DNA of 64,000 nt from Leishmania mexicana MHOM/GT/2001/U1103 (lineage: Eukaryota > Euglenozoa > Kinetoplastea > Trypanosomatida > Trypanosomatidae): the NCBI RefSeq assembly GCF_000234665.1, contig NC_018328.1, positions 630,179-694,178 of the forward strand, read 5' to 3'. Positions 19,490 through 29,949 of this stretch are shown piece by piece. The notes under the pieces are model-generated. The model was given only the letters and a program-made list of their open reading frames with translations, was not told where the DNA came from and did no database searches. Made by a program: the position numbers and the translations under genes. Within the stretch, counting starts at the first letter, position 1. Every line of letters begins with the position of its first letter.

Positions 19490-22400
19490 TCACGCGTAGA
19501 GGCTTCGCATTGTGCTGACGATGAGCTCCGCCTGCTCAGCGTCCAGCTGCTCCGGGTCACCGCCGCGGAGGCGCGTGAGACAGGTGCTTATGGCCGCGAC
19601 AATGTTCGTGCGCACGGCGCACGAGGTGCCGTTCGAGACGACGACGACCAGTACCGGGATATTGGCGGAGAGCGAGTCGTACAGGTACGACACTAGGCTG
19701 TGATAGCCGCCCTCCTCTTCGTTTTCGTCGTCCGTGACAAAGAAGTACGACTCGACGTATTTGCGCGCCGCCTTGGCGACGATCGGCGGCAGCGCCTCGC
19801 GCGGGATCGCCTCGGCCGTTGCGCCAAACGAGAAGGGTGCCTCGGCCGCTAAGTGCTGTCGTCGCTGCTCTCGGCACTCCTGCAGTGCCTTGGAGAGGGC
19901 TGCGAAGTACACGTCCAACTCTTCGCTGAGAAAGAGTCCGTTGGGGAACCGCGGGTCAGCACATTGGCACAGCACCACGCGACGCGTCTTGCACAGACGC
20001 AGCGTCTGAGCGCGGTAGATGGCCATGTTGTTGACGGCTAGCCACACGGCCGGCTCTACGCTGGGGATGCGCACGGGGAAGCTGTCGTCCCAGACAATCA
20101 CGGCGGGAAGGCGGCTCTGCCCCCCTGCTGCTGCCACCGCTGTGGATGTCGTCGTCTTGCAGTCGGTCTGCATGTGGGTGTCCCACTCCTCCATGAGGGC
20201 GGGTATGGCGTCGAGTACGAGCTGCAACTTATGCGTTGTCTCCAGAGCATCGGGCAGGCGCTCAAGGGGGTTGCCGCTCAGCCGAACGTGCCGCAGGCAC
20301 GGCGCCGCTAGGACAGACACCACTTCGCTACGGCTGCTGCCACCGCGGCCACGCAGGCTTGTCTGTGTGGCTGGCGTCGGGGCTCTGAACGTGACAGGGG
20401 ACGGCTCTACGACAGTGATGGTTGTAGTTCCGACGGTGGTTATGAGGTTGTGGTGCAGGCTCAGCCGCTCCAGGAATAGCGCCTTCGTAACGAGCGAGCC
20501 GGGGATGGAGTCGATGCGGTTGTGCGAGAGGTCGAGTCGCACGAGACGTGGTGCGGTCAGGATCTCTTGCGGAACCGCTTCAAGTCGGTTGAAGGTGACG
20601 GCAATGTCCATCAGCATCGAAAAGGCGGAGAGGCGCAGCGGCGCGAGGCGCACGAGCGCATTGTGACTCAGCCGCATTTCGGCAGTCACCTGGTGGAGCC
20701 TGTTCAGCTTCTCTAGCGTGGCGGGGGCGGTGAGAGTGGTGTGTGTCAGTTCGAAGTTGGGCTCCTGCGAGAAGAGATGATGCTCTACGGCTTCTTCCAC
20801 CGCCGCCGCCGCCGCCTCCTCTTCGTGACCGGCGCGACCGCACACCCGGAGGCGGCCAGCGCCCTCTTCGCCTTCTCCATCGCTGCCGCTACCGTCGCTA
20901 CCACTGTATACGTCGCGACTGTTCATGACGTATGCGTTGCCCTTCTCCGCGCCAGTACCACCACCGCCAGCCTGGTCGTCGGTGCCGCTGTGGCGGGCCG
21001 TCTCAACCTCCTTCCTGCGCACGCGGCGCAGCGCACGCACGCCGTGGAAGCAGTCTTTAAGGTTCTTGCCCCGATGCACCGACTCTAGCGCCTTGTCGTA
21101 CAGTTCGGCGAGCGATGAGGGCTGCTGCTGCTGTTGCTGCGCCGCTGCGCTCCCACCGCTGGTGGCGAGCACCGCGAAGATGGACCGTGGGGCTGTGCCA
21201 GGTACCGCGCCATGCACGTCAACGCGGCACTCCGCGAAGAACGGATGCCGCGTCGCCGCAGGCAGCAGGAGTCGCGTGCTCAAATCCTTCTCCAGCATCT
21301 GTGCGAGCAAGTTGCATAGATGCTCATCGCCGACTTTCGGAATGGGGATGGGGTCCTTGCTCATCAGCAGCAATCGATGCTGCACGAAGGACGTGGTCGA
21401 CACCGGGAGCGTACCGCACGCCATCTCGTACACTGTGAGCGCAAAGGCCCAGCTGTCGACAACTTCACCGGACACCTCCTCGCCACGCACCTGCTCTGGA
21501 CAGCTGAACGCCGGCGTCCCTTCCGCTAGCCTTGTGCGGATTTGGCTGTTGCAGGTCCCGAAGTCAGCGATCTTGACAACGCCGTCACGGTTGACCAGGC
21601 AGTTCGCCGGCTTGATGTCGCGGTGGTAGAGAAACTCCGAGTGCAGGTGCAGCAGCCCACGAAGGATGTCGGCGCCGTACCGACGCACCTGCTCGAGAGG
21701 CAGCGCCGGGTCACCGGGCACGTGCACAGGACCCTTCTCGCAGTACTCCATAATGATGTACACCTTCTGCGAGTCGACATCCTCGATCACCTCCTTCAGC
21801 CTCATCACGTTGGGGTGACCAATGAACTTCATGACGGCAATCTCCCTCAGCAGGTCATCTTCGCTTATGCCTGCCATGGCGGACTTGACCCGGCTGCGGC
21901 CGAGGATGATGCCGGAGAGCGCCGCTTTTTTCTGCCGCCGCAGTATCTTCAGCGCGAAGAGTTCCTGAGTGTGAACGTGCTGCACCAGCTTCACCTTCGC
22001 GTACGAGCCATGACCGATCTGCCGCACCACGACGTAGTCGTTGATGACCTTGTTACCGCCGCTGTTGCGCGTCTTGGTGACAACAGCCCCCTCGTGTACC
22101 GAATTGGAGCGCGACTTGCGTTGGAAGCGCTTCAGCTCGTGCTCGTGTGGCGGCGTCGGGCCGGACGCTAGCGCGAGAGCGGCGAACTCGATCGGCAATG
22201 GTTTGCAGCTCACTCGTTCCTCCCTCATGGCAGCCATCGCTGCTGACAGGGATGATGCCCGCTCCATGGCGTTCTCTGGCTCCTCATGCTGAATGAAGCA
22301 CTCCTGGCATACAATGTAGTCGCACTGGTCACAGCGGTACACCGGCTCGACATCATCGATGACGCGCTTACACTGGAAGCAAGGGTTGTAGAATAGACTG

Positions 22401-23737
22401 CTCACGCCGCCATCGCCAGACAGAGAGAAGATGGAGTCGCCGCCGAAGGTGCGGCTGAAGTTGTAGTGATTGTCCTGGATGGACAGCATCGCGTGTGTCG
22501 GGTCGTGCACGGCGCGCACCGCCTCGAGGTCGAAGCGGCAGTCCTCGCAGAGGAAAAAGTCGTCGCATACTTCACAGGCGAAGGTGACGGTGGCGCTTCG
22601 ACAGAGCGCGCACTCTCGGGGCTGATTGCAAAACACGGCAAGCCCGTTGCCGTGCCGCTGCTGATCGAACCGCTCAACGCGCGCGGCCCTACTCATGGCA
22701 TAGCCGCTCTGTGGCCGACTGCTGCCCCCGCCAGTGGCGAGGCCGCCAAATACGTGCGATCCCCCTAGAATGTCTCGCCCAAAGTCGCTGCCGCTGGAGA
22801 GGACGTGTGGGTTGTTGGGGGTGTCGGTTAGACTCAGGAGACTCACCGTGCTCTGTGAGCGCTTTCGGGAGAGGTCGATCCATTTCGGCGACTTGCTGCG
22901 CCACACGCCACCAACACCGATGCCAAAGCTCGCTGACGGCGCCATCGTTCCGCGAGTAACACTGTACAGTTCGGATTCCATTGTCGTCGAGGCCGGAATG
23001 CCGCGCCCCCCTGGCGTGTTGTCCTCCTCCTCCCACTCGATGCTGAAGCCTCCATCGTTCACGTGGAGCGCCTCGATTTGGTGCTGCTCCTGCGACGGCA
23101 GTGCGACAGCGCCGGGGGCGGATGCGCTGGAACCGGCGAAGCCGTTAGCCGGAATACTGAGACGCGCGGTAGGGGTGGTAGCGGCTGTCTGGAGCGCCTG
23201 CGTCTGCGTAAGCTGGAGCAGCGTCTCCTTGGCATCCGGAGGAATGGGAGGCATCGCTGTGAAGCTCGAGTGATTACGGCCGCCATCGCTCAGTCGCCGC
23301 TGCAGAGCCGTGAGGGAGGAGGGGCTAGCCGTGGTAGAGTTGAGCTTTCTTTCACCGGAGTCGCTGGCTTCCGTGTGGCTACCAGCGTTCAAATGAGTGC
23401 GCGGCGGAAAGGTGAAGCGGGTGCGCGCGCTCTTGTCTGTTGATAGGGGAGCAACCACCACTTCATCGCCATCAAACTCGTCTTTTCCGAACTGGTTTGG
23501 GTAGTGGATGGCGCCGATACCTCTGCCGTGCGCCCGCCCCTCCATGCCACTGCTGCTCCTGGTGCGACTGGGATTCCCGCTGACCGCAGTACATGCGTCA
23601 TTCGCCTGGTCTTTGTTGCTATTCTGGTGATCTGAGACGACCTGGCCGCTGGTTCGGCTCGCCGAGTAGACGCTCCTCTTGGATGGCGCATCCTCATCGG
23701 CCTCCGGCGAGGCATGCGTCGAGGTACTACAGCCCAT
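19490..23737 (-). CDS. N-myristoylated CaMKK-like kinase with zinc fingers, LRRs and a degenerate DSP-like C-terminus ('kinatase' type)
   Basis: A 1415-residue protein starting MGCSTSTH, a textbook N-myristoylation site with an adjacent Cys for palmitoylation; an acceptor-like CACAG lies just upstream. Two ZZ/B-box-like zinc clusters lie at ~370-420 (CALC, CEVC, CEDC) and ~450-490 (CFQC, CDQC, CQEC). The kinase domain is ~568-835: IGHGSYAKV (~572), FALKIL, YHRDIKPANCLV (~702), ADFGTCNS (~723), with YIIMEYCEKGPV and EGTPAFSCPEQV pointing to the CaMKK/SNF1-activating group. A polyQ stretch and acidic linker follow, then leucine-rich repeats at ~1010-1150 (RLDLSHNRIDSIPGSL). The last ~200 residues resemble a dual-specificity phosphatase (PAVWLAVNNMAIYRAQTLR, IPVLVVVVSNGTSCAVR), but the CX5R loop is not intact. 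Kinase-LRR-phosphatase fusions called kinatases are known in trypanosomatids. Kinase residues look complete, so an active kinase with a pseudophosphatase tail is inferred. Confidence 0.88.
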   Translation of the reverse strand: MGCSTSTHASPEADEDAPSKRSVYSASRTSGQVVSDHQNSNKDQANDACTAVSGNPSRTRSSSGMEGRAHGRGIGAIHYPNQFGKDEFDGDEVVVAPLSTDKSARTRFTFPPRTHLNAGSHTEASDSGERKLNSTTASPSSLTALQRRLSDGGRNHSSFTAMPPIPPDAKETLLQLTQTQALQTAATTPTARLSIPANGFAGSSASAPGAVALPSQEQHQIEALHVNDGGFSIEWEEEDNTPGGRGIPASTTMESELYSVTRGTMAPSASFGIGVGGVWRSKSPKWIDLSRKRSQSTVSLLSLTDTPNNPHVLSSGSDFGRDILGGSHVFGGLATGGGSSRPQSGYAMSRAARVERFDQQRHGNGLAVFCNQPRECALCRSATVTFACEVCDDFFLCEDCRFDLEAVRAVHDPTHAMLSIQDNHYNFSRTFGGDSIFSLSGDGGVSSLFYNPCFQCKRVIDDVEPVYRCDQCDYIVCQECFIQHEEPENAMERASSLSAAMAAMREERVSCKPLPIEFAALALASGPTPPHEHELKRFQRKSRSNSVHEGAVVTKTRNSGGNKVINDYVVVRQIGHGSYAKVKLVQHVHTQELFALKILRRQKKAALSGIILGRSRVKSAMAGISEDDLLREIAVMKFIGHPNVMRLKEVIEDVDSQKVYIIMEYCEKGPVHVPGDPALPLEQVRRYGADILRGLLHLHSEFLYHRDIKPANCLVNRDGVVKIADFGTCNSQIRTRLAEGTPAFSCPEQVRGEEVSGEVVDSWAFALTVYEMACGTLPVSTTSFVQHRLLLMSKDPIPIPKVGDEHLCNLLAQMLEKDLSTRLLLPAATRHPFFAECRVDVHGAVPGTAPRSIFAVLATSGGSAAAQQQQQQPSSLAELYDKALESVHRGKNLKDCFHGVRALRRVRRKEVETARHSGTDDQAGGGGTGAEKGNAYVMNSRDVYSGSDGSGSDGEGEEGAGRLRVCGRAGHEEEAAAAAVEEAVEHHLFSQEPNFELTHTTLTAPATLEKLNRLHQVTAEMRLSHNALVRLAPLRLSAFSMLMDIAVTFNRLEAVPQEILTAPRLVRLDLSHNRIDSIPGSLVTKALFLERLSLHHNLITTVGTTTITVVEPSPVTFRAPTPATQTSLRGRGGSSRSEVVSVLAAPCLRHVRLSGNPLERLPDALETTHKLQLVLDAIPALMEEWDTHMQTDCKTTTSTAVAAAGGQSRLPAVIVWDDSFPVRIPSVEPAVWLAVNNMAIYRAQTLRLCKTRRVVLCQCADPRFPNGLFLSEELDVYFAALSKALQECREQRRQHLAAEAPFSFGATAEAIPREALPPIVAKAARKYVESYFFVTDDENEEEGGYHSLVSYLYDSLSANIPVLVVVVSNGTSCAVRTNIVAAISTCLTRLRGGDPEQLDAEQAELIVSTMRSLYA

Positions 23738-24794
23738 TCTTCTTCTGCCTCTCTGTGCTTGCGTAAAATGCGGAGGGTATAGGGAAAGAGAAGGGGGTGA
23801 TGGTGGTGGGGGGGGGGCTGGATAATCCGCACACACGCGCACACACGAATCTACACAAGTTCAAGCCCTCACCCACATGCGTGGCGGCGCGGGAGCGGAG
23901 GCGAGCAGGGGAGGGGAGGGGGCAGACCCCTGCTCAGCTCTCTGGCAGCTTCCTTGTCGGTTACTGTGACTGCCTCTTCCTCTCCTCCCGATGTGGCTCT
24001 CTCCAGTTTTGTTATTCGTCCTAGTCGCCCCTTGAGGAGGGAGCGGGCCAGCAACGTATGAGGGGGTGCTATATGTGTGTATGTGTATGTGTATGTGTGC
24101 GTGTGCGTGTGTGTGTGCCGGTGTGCTTGGCTGGGCTAATACCGCTTTCTGTTTTGTCCGTTGTTATTCCCCCCTTTCATGTGCGTGCGTGGGTGGCGCA
24201 TCGATTCTCCTCCTCTTTACACGCTGCAGCTGTATGTGTATGTGTGTGTGTGTGGTTGATGGGGACGTGGCAGGGGGGCGTATGGTCGCAGTGGGGGGGG
24301 GGAGGGGAAGGGTGTGGGGGCAAGTCATCGTCGTTGAGTATGCGCATGTAACGGGGACGCATGCGGGTGCTTGTCGGTGAGGTCGATTGCGGAAGCGGCG
24401 AGGCCACTTCTTTCCTCCGGCCATACTCGCCTCCCCTTTCTCTCCCTGTCGCCAACGGCAGCGCCGGTGATCCAGGTGTTTCTGCCCCTGCTCTTGGTCC
24501 AAGTTGGGCTCGATGGCCAGCCTCGACGCAACTTTGCTTGAATCGCGGCACCAGGGGGGAGGGGGAGGATGAGGGGACGTGCAGTGCTGTGCACAGGCCC
24601 AAAACGCCCCAACACGCCATCAAGCCATGTGTGCTTCTTCACAGCATCGATACAGACAACGAGAGGGCGAGGAAGAGGAGTAGATACGGAAAACATGCTA
24701 GACAACTGATGCTGTTAAGGAGAGGGAAGGGAGGGGGGGGGCGCTCTGTGTGCGGGTGTGTGCGTGTGCATGCGTGTTTTGTGTGCCCAGCTGC
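23738..24794. other. Intergenic spacer
   Basis: Holds a G-run (23809-23817), a TG-rich plus-strand segment (24072-24125), a TG run near 24236-24253 and a G-run at 24293-24302. Nothing gene-like. Confidence 0.5.
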
Positions 24795-25964
24795 TCAGCT
24801 GTTGTTCTTCAGGAGCTTCTTCACCTCTTTGCGCGGCCACCAGTCGGGCAGGTGCGTCCGCACCGGGGTGCCATCCTTCAGCTGCAGCCCCGGCACCGTC
24901 TGCGTTGCCTTGTCCACGTAGCGCAGGCGAAAGAGGCCAATGCCAACGTGGCCACACACGCCCGTCACCTCACCGATCTTTTCTCTAGCAGACGAATAGA
25001 GGGGCTCTCCTACCTCCACCGGCCGCGTCGTCGCGACCGCGCCCTCGTCCGTGATGGTACCCGCTGCTGGTGGGTCCACACTCGCGGGGCCGAAGTGGAG
25101 CGGCACCGTCCGCTTCCGTGTCACGAGCATCACGTGTGTTCGATGCGTGAGCTCCTGCCCAACGTAGCACCCCTTGTGAAAGCTGACGCCTTTGAGAAAG
25201 TCCAAGTTGCCTTCGAAGGGGAGACTCTTGTTGTGCTTGAACACATCTGGCCCCTCGCCGATGCCCCGGCTGTACAAGAGTGTTGTGTATGGATCGGGGG
25301 AGGAAAGCGGAGGGGCCCACGTGGCGGGCACGACGCACCTCCGCAGAAACCAGTTAGGCGGCGTGACGGCGGGCGGTGGAGAGGCGGAGGGAGGGGCCGC
25401 CGTTGCGGACGCCGCTGCCATATCTACTGAGTCTGACGCAGCCGTGGGGGAGGAGGGCGGCGGCAGTCGTGGGAAGAGCGCATCATTGCGCGGGTCGGGG
25501 AAGCACTCTGTGTGCTGCTCCTCCAGCGTCTCTCGGGACAACGACGTGACTGAGCTCGCCCTCGCGTCACATCCACTTGCGGAATTACCGCTGCGTTGCG
25601 CATCCGCGGACATGTCCTCCAAGACGGCCAGCACCACGAGCTCTTTGCCGACATCATCGATGCGAACCTTCTTGCGCATCTTCATCTCTGTGAGGTGGTC
25701 AAACAGCCCAGCTGCGCTTCGTTCGTGCACGTCAACGAGGATGGCGGCCTGTCCCTCATGGACCTGCTTGCACTGGTACAAGTGAGCGTCGCACAGAACG
25801 CGGCCGGTGAAGTAGAGGAAGCAGCCGTACATGCTTCCAGCGGGGTGGAGGTCGCGGAGGTCGTTGGTGAAGATGCCTTGTAGAAACTCGTGCGCATCCG
25901 TGCCGCGCACGCGCAGAATGCGGCGACTCGGCAGTCGACATACAAATGGCGCTAGCGGCTTCAT
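24795..25964 (-). CDS. IBA57: IBA57-like iron-sulfur cluster assembly factor (GcvT/YgfZ family)
   Basis: A 389-residue protein. The N-terminal part (residues ~10-60: RILRVRGTDAHEFLQGIFTN) is the tetrahydrofolate-binding aminomethyltransferase fold start typical of YgfZ/IBA57. The signature KGCYVGQELTHRT at ~261-273 contains the conserved Cys. C-terminal strands (VGEPLYSSAREKIGEVTG) match the GcvT C-domain. IBA57 works with ISCA1/2 in mitochondria to build 4Fe-4S clusters for aconitase and similar enzymes. A low-complexity Ala/Ser/Pro insertion of about 90 residues (~150-230) interrupts the domain. The ATG at 25964 (MKPLAPFVCRLPSRR) is preferred because it gives a basic presequence-like N-terminus; an upstream in-frame ATG at 26072 would add a hydrophobic stretch. 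Glycine cleavage T-protein is less likely because of the motif form. Confidence 0.9.
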   Translation of the reverse strand: MKPLAPFVCRLPSRRILRVRGTDAHEFLQGIFTNDLRDLHPAGSMYGCFLYFTGRVLCDAHLYQCKQVHEGQAAILVDVHERSAAGLFDHLTEMKMRKKVRIDDVGKELVVLAVLEDMSADAQRSGNSASGCDARASSVTSLSRETLEEQHTECFPDPRNDALFPRLPPPSSPTAASDSVDMAAASATAAPPSASPPPAVTPPNWFLRRCVVPATWAPPLSSPDPYTTLLYSRGIGEGPDVFKHNKSLPFEGNLDFLKGVSFHKGCYVGQELTHRTHVMLVTRKRTVPLHFGPASVDPPAAGTITDEGAVATTRPVEVGEPLYSSAREKIGEVTGVCGHVGIGLFRLRYVDKATQTVPGLQLKDGTPVRTHLPDWWPRKEVKKLLKNNS

Positions 25965-26786
25965 TGTCACGCCTATCTTGGGCGCGCTATGAGGGAAAAG
26001 GGAGGGGAGGAGCAGCAGCAGGCAGTATGATGCGCCTGAACACGTCGAAGATGTCTCCAACGTCGCCCTCACGCGTGCAGAGTGCCCGTGCCTGTATGTG
26101 CGTACGTGTAGAGACGGCCTACGAAAGAAGGCAAGAGCACCCCTGTGACACCCCGGTACACCTCTCGCTCAATGGTACTGCGAGGCAGAAGGGAGCGGAG
26201 CGTGTGTGTGTGTCAGGGGGGGGGAGCGGGGGAGGGAAAGGGAGAAGAGGTAGGTGCCTCATAGGAGGTGACGGTGGTGGTACAGCGACTGTATGGCATG
26301 CAGAGGCCCACGCACACACCGGCGCATACGCCATCAGCAGGTGGGATGCTGCCTATTCGTTTGCCTCATCCCGTTGACGATGGTTCTTCGCTGTCTTGCG
26401 GTGCAGCAACGGTTCGCGCGGGAGACGCAGGAAACGAGAGAGACAGCACACATGTGAGCCAGATACCCCTCCTCCTCCTCCCCCAAAAGGGGCAGGCAGG
26501 CAACCCCAACTCATCGTCAACGACGACAGCGACGCGCCCGTTTTTGAGGTCCGTGTATATATGTTCGTTTGCCTGGCCGGCATCGCCTCTCCATAGGGCG
26601 CCAGCAGCGGAGGGCGTTTCGCTGTCCAGCTCCCACTGCCGCATCCCTCCCTTCTCCTCCCTGAGGAGTGGAGGCCGGGGTTGCCGAAAGCTGTGAGAAA
26701 GTGCTGCAGCGGGGGCCTTGCATGCCGCCATGCTACCATGCTACCCTGTGTCACCTGTCTTCTGCGTCATAAGGAGAAGAGGCGGG
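25965..26786. other. Intergenic spacer
   Basis: G/GA-rich plus-strand tracts at 26216-26250 and a pyrimidine stretch near 26466-26490; no gene seen. Confidence 0.5.
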
Positions 26787-29024
26787 TTACGCCGAAACCG
26801 CTTTATCGGGTATGATGCCCTTCTCTGACACTGCGAGCGCGCACACGGGGCACCGACACTCAAAGCCATAGTGGTCCTTCAGGTAGCGCCGCCGCGCGGC
26901 GGCGGCAGCGGCACAAGTACGCTCCCCAAAGTCCTCGACACGGATGTAGCTGGTGAAGAGCTGCTCGCCGGCTTCGATCGCTCGCAGCGCCACTACCGAC
27001 GCCGCCACAGGCCCCGTGGTGGGCTGAAAGCAGACGTTTGGCACACAACTGTGGTTTAGCTTCGTGGCAACGTCGTAGAGGGCCACACCAGTGGCATGCA
27101 GGGAGTTCTGAACACCGGGGCTCCGCGCCGCCTTTGCCCCTACTGCGGCGTATGCCCTTCCCGTGTTGCTCGTGTGAAAGAGTTTGTAGAGGCGCTCGAG
27201 CAGCATGACCGAGCTCGCCGCCTGTGCGGTGGTGCCGTCTTCGCGACCCGCCACCGTAAGTTTGTCCGTACCCGCCGCGTCGCTGCCCTCAGCCTTGTTT
27301 CGTAGCCATCGGCACCACAATGTGTAGAGAGGGCTGGCGACGACGTACATGTGGGCGTTCGCGTTCGTCAGCCAGTACAGCTGCAGGTACAGCTGGAGGG
27401 GAAAGGCTGTAGACTGCGCCACGGCGAGGGCCTCGGTGACCCACTTCAGCACCTGCGTCTCGCTGGTAGTCGCAGAGGGCGACGGCGACAGGCGCTCCAG
27501 CGGCGGGTGACGCGGGTCAGGCGACGGCGACCATGTAGAGCCAGTACCGCTCGCGCTTGACCCCGTAATCACCACTGCCGTGTACTCCTCTGCGCAGCAC
27601 AGTAGCCACCACCATGTCAGCAGGTGCCAACTAAACCTCAGCAGTGCTCGCTGCTCCGCGGAGAGGAGCTGCATGGCGCCTTCAGCGTAGCTCGCCAACA
27701 TGTCCTCCAGCCGGCTGCGGAAGCTCGAGGCGACGGTGTCCTCCAACCACCCCACAAAGCGCTGCGGTTGCGGCATAGGTGCACTCGGCACGGGTGCCGA
27801 GGCCAGCGTGAAGCGCAGGTGTTTAGCGAGAAGAAGAGCGAGCAGCCAAACCCGCTCGTTGCAGCGACGGGCGACAGAGTGAAGGGAGGAGAGCGCGTCA
27901 AGTCGCGTCGACCACGCCTTCAGCCGCAGGGCGACCGATGGCGGGTGTTGCGCAAAGGTGACGATGGCATCAGCAGTGGGATAGCGGAGCAGCGAGACGA
28001 GTGGCGCCTGTGCTGACGGCGGCGCCGTTGAAGCCATCACAGCAGCAACGGCGGAGGACGTACCATCCTCTGCGCCTTCAAGTGCGGCGCCGTTCACGGG
28101 CGGGTGACCGTGCTGCAGTGAGGTCAGAACAAAGCGCTTTCCCTCCTCGATGAGACTGTGCGTCTCGCAGGCAGGTGTACAGAAGTATACGCAGTGATGC
28201 CGGCCGACTACATCCACCTCTGTCACGTAGGGTCGTGGGCTTCCAAGGGTGGTGACTGCCTCGACAGCCGTCTTGACAGAGCGCGCTGGCAGGGACGCAT
28301 CAGTAGGTGCTTCCCCGGGCGCCTGCGCGAGATGCTGCACATTTGCGTGGTGGATCAGCTCCCACGTCGACGGGGTAGGGGACTGCGTCAGCGGGGTAAT
28401 GTCGCCGTTTGTGTTCCGTGGCGAGCTGGCGCTTGGCTCCACGTCGCTGCTTCGCTCGAGCTCCTGCAACAAGCCGTCCAACCGGCTGCACTCCTCCCGC
28501 AAGAACGCTAGCAGCGGTGCCCCACATCCAAAGCAGCAGCGCACACACTGCAGCTGCTCCTCTTTCGCAGTACCCGCCCCAGAAACGCGGCTATCGCGGC
28601 TGCCCTGCTGAACATCGTCGGTGGAGACGGAACGGGTGCAGTGAGCTGGTTTCCGCCGTGGAGAGCGGTTCATTCCACAGGGCTCATGCTGCACGGCGCC
28701 GTAGACCTCCACCGCCCCCTCATCAACCGTCTTGCTGGCGTCTTTGGCAGAGACCGGTTCGGCTGCGTGGCTTTGCGCCTCAGCTGGACAGGTGTTCCAC
28801 ATCCTGTAAGACTGCGCAAACACCGACGGAGCTTCCCAGAGAACGCGGTCGCCTGCCTGGCAGGGGCGAGCCGCAAAGGCGCCTACACCCGTCGCTGCGT
28901 CCACCCACTTCACTTGAAGTCGGAAGGAGGTCGAGGAGCTGCCACATACATCTTGGCTGCTGCGATGACTGTTGCCAAGGTGTGCGGCATCGTCACTGTC
29001 TGGAGAGGCGCAGCTGATTATCAT
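26787..29024 (-). CDS. SMYD-like SET-domain protein
   Basis: A 745-residue protein with the SET domain divided by a very long insertion. The first SET strands are at ~38-75 (KWVDAATGVGAFAARPCQAG, WEAPSVFAQ). Cysteine-rich clusters (CVRCCFGCGAP at ~160 and HHCVYFCTPACETH at ~275) are the likely MYND-type zinc part. Helical and Ala/Ser-rich sequence fills ~300-640. The catalytic LNHSCVPNVCFQPT is at ~655 and GEQLFTSYI follows, with a post-SET cysteine pair in HYGFECRCPVC near the C-terminus. A predicted SAM-dependent protein lysine methyltransferase, larger than usual SMYD proteins (430-500 residues) because of the insertion. The start is the first ATG. Differences in spacing and motifs from the SET protein at 6935-8074 argue against a recent duplication. 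Confidence 0.86.
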   Translation of the reverse strand: MIISCASPDSDDAAHLGNSHRSSQDVCGSSSTSFRLQVKWVDAATGVGAFAARPCQAGDRVLWEAPSVFAQSYRMWNTCPAEAQSHAAEPVSAKDASKTVDEGAVEVYGAVQHEPCGMNRSPRRKPAHCTRSVSTDDVQQGSRDSRVSGAGTAKEEQLQCVRCCFGCGAPLLAFLREECSRLDGLLQELERSSDVEPSASSPRNTNGDITPLTQSPTPSTWELIHHANVQHLAQAPGEAPTDASLPARSVKTAVEAVTTLGSPRPYVTEVDVVGRHHCVYFCTPACETHSLIEEGKRFVLTSLQHGHPPVNGAALEGAEDGTSSAVAAVMASTAPPSAQAPLVSLLRYPTADAIVTFAQHPPSVALRLKAWSTRLDALSSLHSVARRCNERVWLLALLLAKHLRFTLASAPVPSAPMPQPQRFVGWLEDTVASSFRSRLEDMLASYAEGAMQLLSAEQRALLRFSWHLLTWWWLLCCAEEYTAVVITGSSASGTGSTWSPSPDPRHPPLERLSPSPSATTSETQVLKWVTEALAVAQSTAFPLQLYLQLYWLTNANAHMYVVASPLYTLWCRWLRNKAEGSDAAGTDKLTVAGREDGTTAQAASSVMLLERLYKLFHTSNTGRAYAAVGAKAARSPGVQNSLHATGVALYDVATKLNHSCVPNVCFQPTTGPVAASVVALRAIEAGEQLFTSYIRVEDFGERTCAAAAAARRRYLKDHYGFECRCPVCALAVSEKGIIPDKAVSA

Positions 29025-29949
29025 TCTCTTGCGTCGTCGCGTTGCAGCTTACCTTGGATGGTTGCGAAGCGTGAGCGTGATTTCATGTGCACCACGGTGC
29101 GCCGACACAGCAGTGGGGAGCGATGCCCGTCCTCTAGTTAGTCTTCTCTCTCACTCTGCGACGCACTTTTTTCTGTCGGTTTCCGTTACGTCAGCGATGC
29201 TTCGGCTTGCTCTCTGCACCGGGCGCACTGCCGATCTTTGGCGCAGTCAAGACGGACGGAGCGAGAGAGCTCGTCGTGCGCGCGCACGACCGCCTCTGCG
29301 CGTCCGTTGGCGCGTGCACGCTTATCGTGTTTATACTGTGTAAGCCTCTTTCCTCCGTTCTTTGCCTCTGTCGCACACAACAGACCTATGCTCACAGAGG
29401 GCGAGCAGGAGATGGTGGTGGTGGTGGTGGGGGGAGGAGGGAAGCGCGGAGAGATGGAGAGGTAAGGGGCGCCTGCACCACGTGATATACTGCTCGCCGC
29501 GTCCGTCTTTGTCGAACGTCTGCTTGCAGGTCTTTCTACATCTCCAGTGCGTGTGGGTCGATACCGGGGGCTGTGGCACTCTGCACGTTTCGCTCTGCTA
29601 ACAGCGGCATCCTGCGGAGTCCTATAGTGCGGATGGCATCCAACTTCAAAGCGATCTATGCACGTGTGTATGCATAGGAGGGAGACAGAGAAAGGCACCC
29701 AGGTGCCATGCGTCGACACGGCGAGTCTCTCGCATACATCCTGCGAACGCCCCACTCATATATATATATATATGTGCGTGTGTGTCTCACGCTCTAGTTC
29801 TTCTCTCTTCCACGTTGATGGTTGCTGCGCATATATATATATCTTCACGTGACTCTTCTATCCGTGTGCTCTAAATCCCTACGTGTGTGCGTCTACGTAT
29901 GGACAACCTCGGGCGTGCCATCAGCATGCCTCCCGCCCGCTTACCCGCT
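29025..29949. other. Intergenic spacer with TA repeats
   Basis: Contains (TA)n at 29758-29772 and 29832-29842, unusual in this GC-rich sequence, and a GGT run at 29413-29430. No gene seen. Confidence 0.55.

Noticed and set aside
24750..25430. 226-codon plus-strand frame
   Set aside because: Antisense shadow of IBA57; no domain and no splice signals in that orientation.
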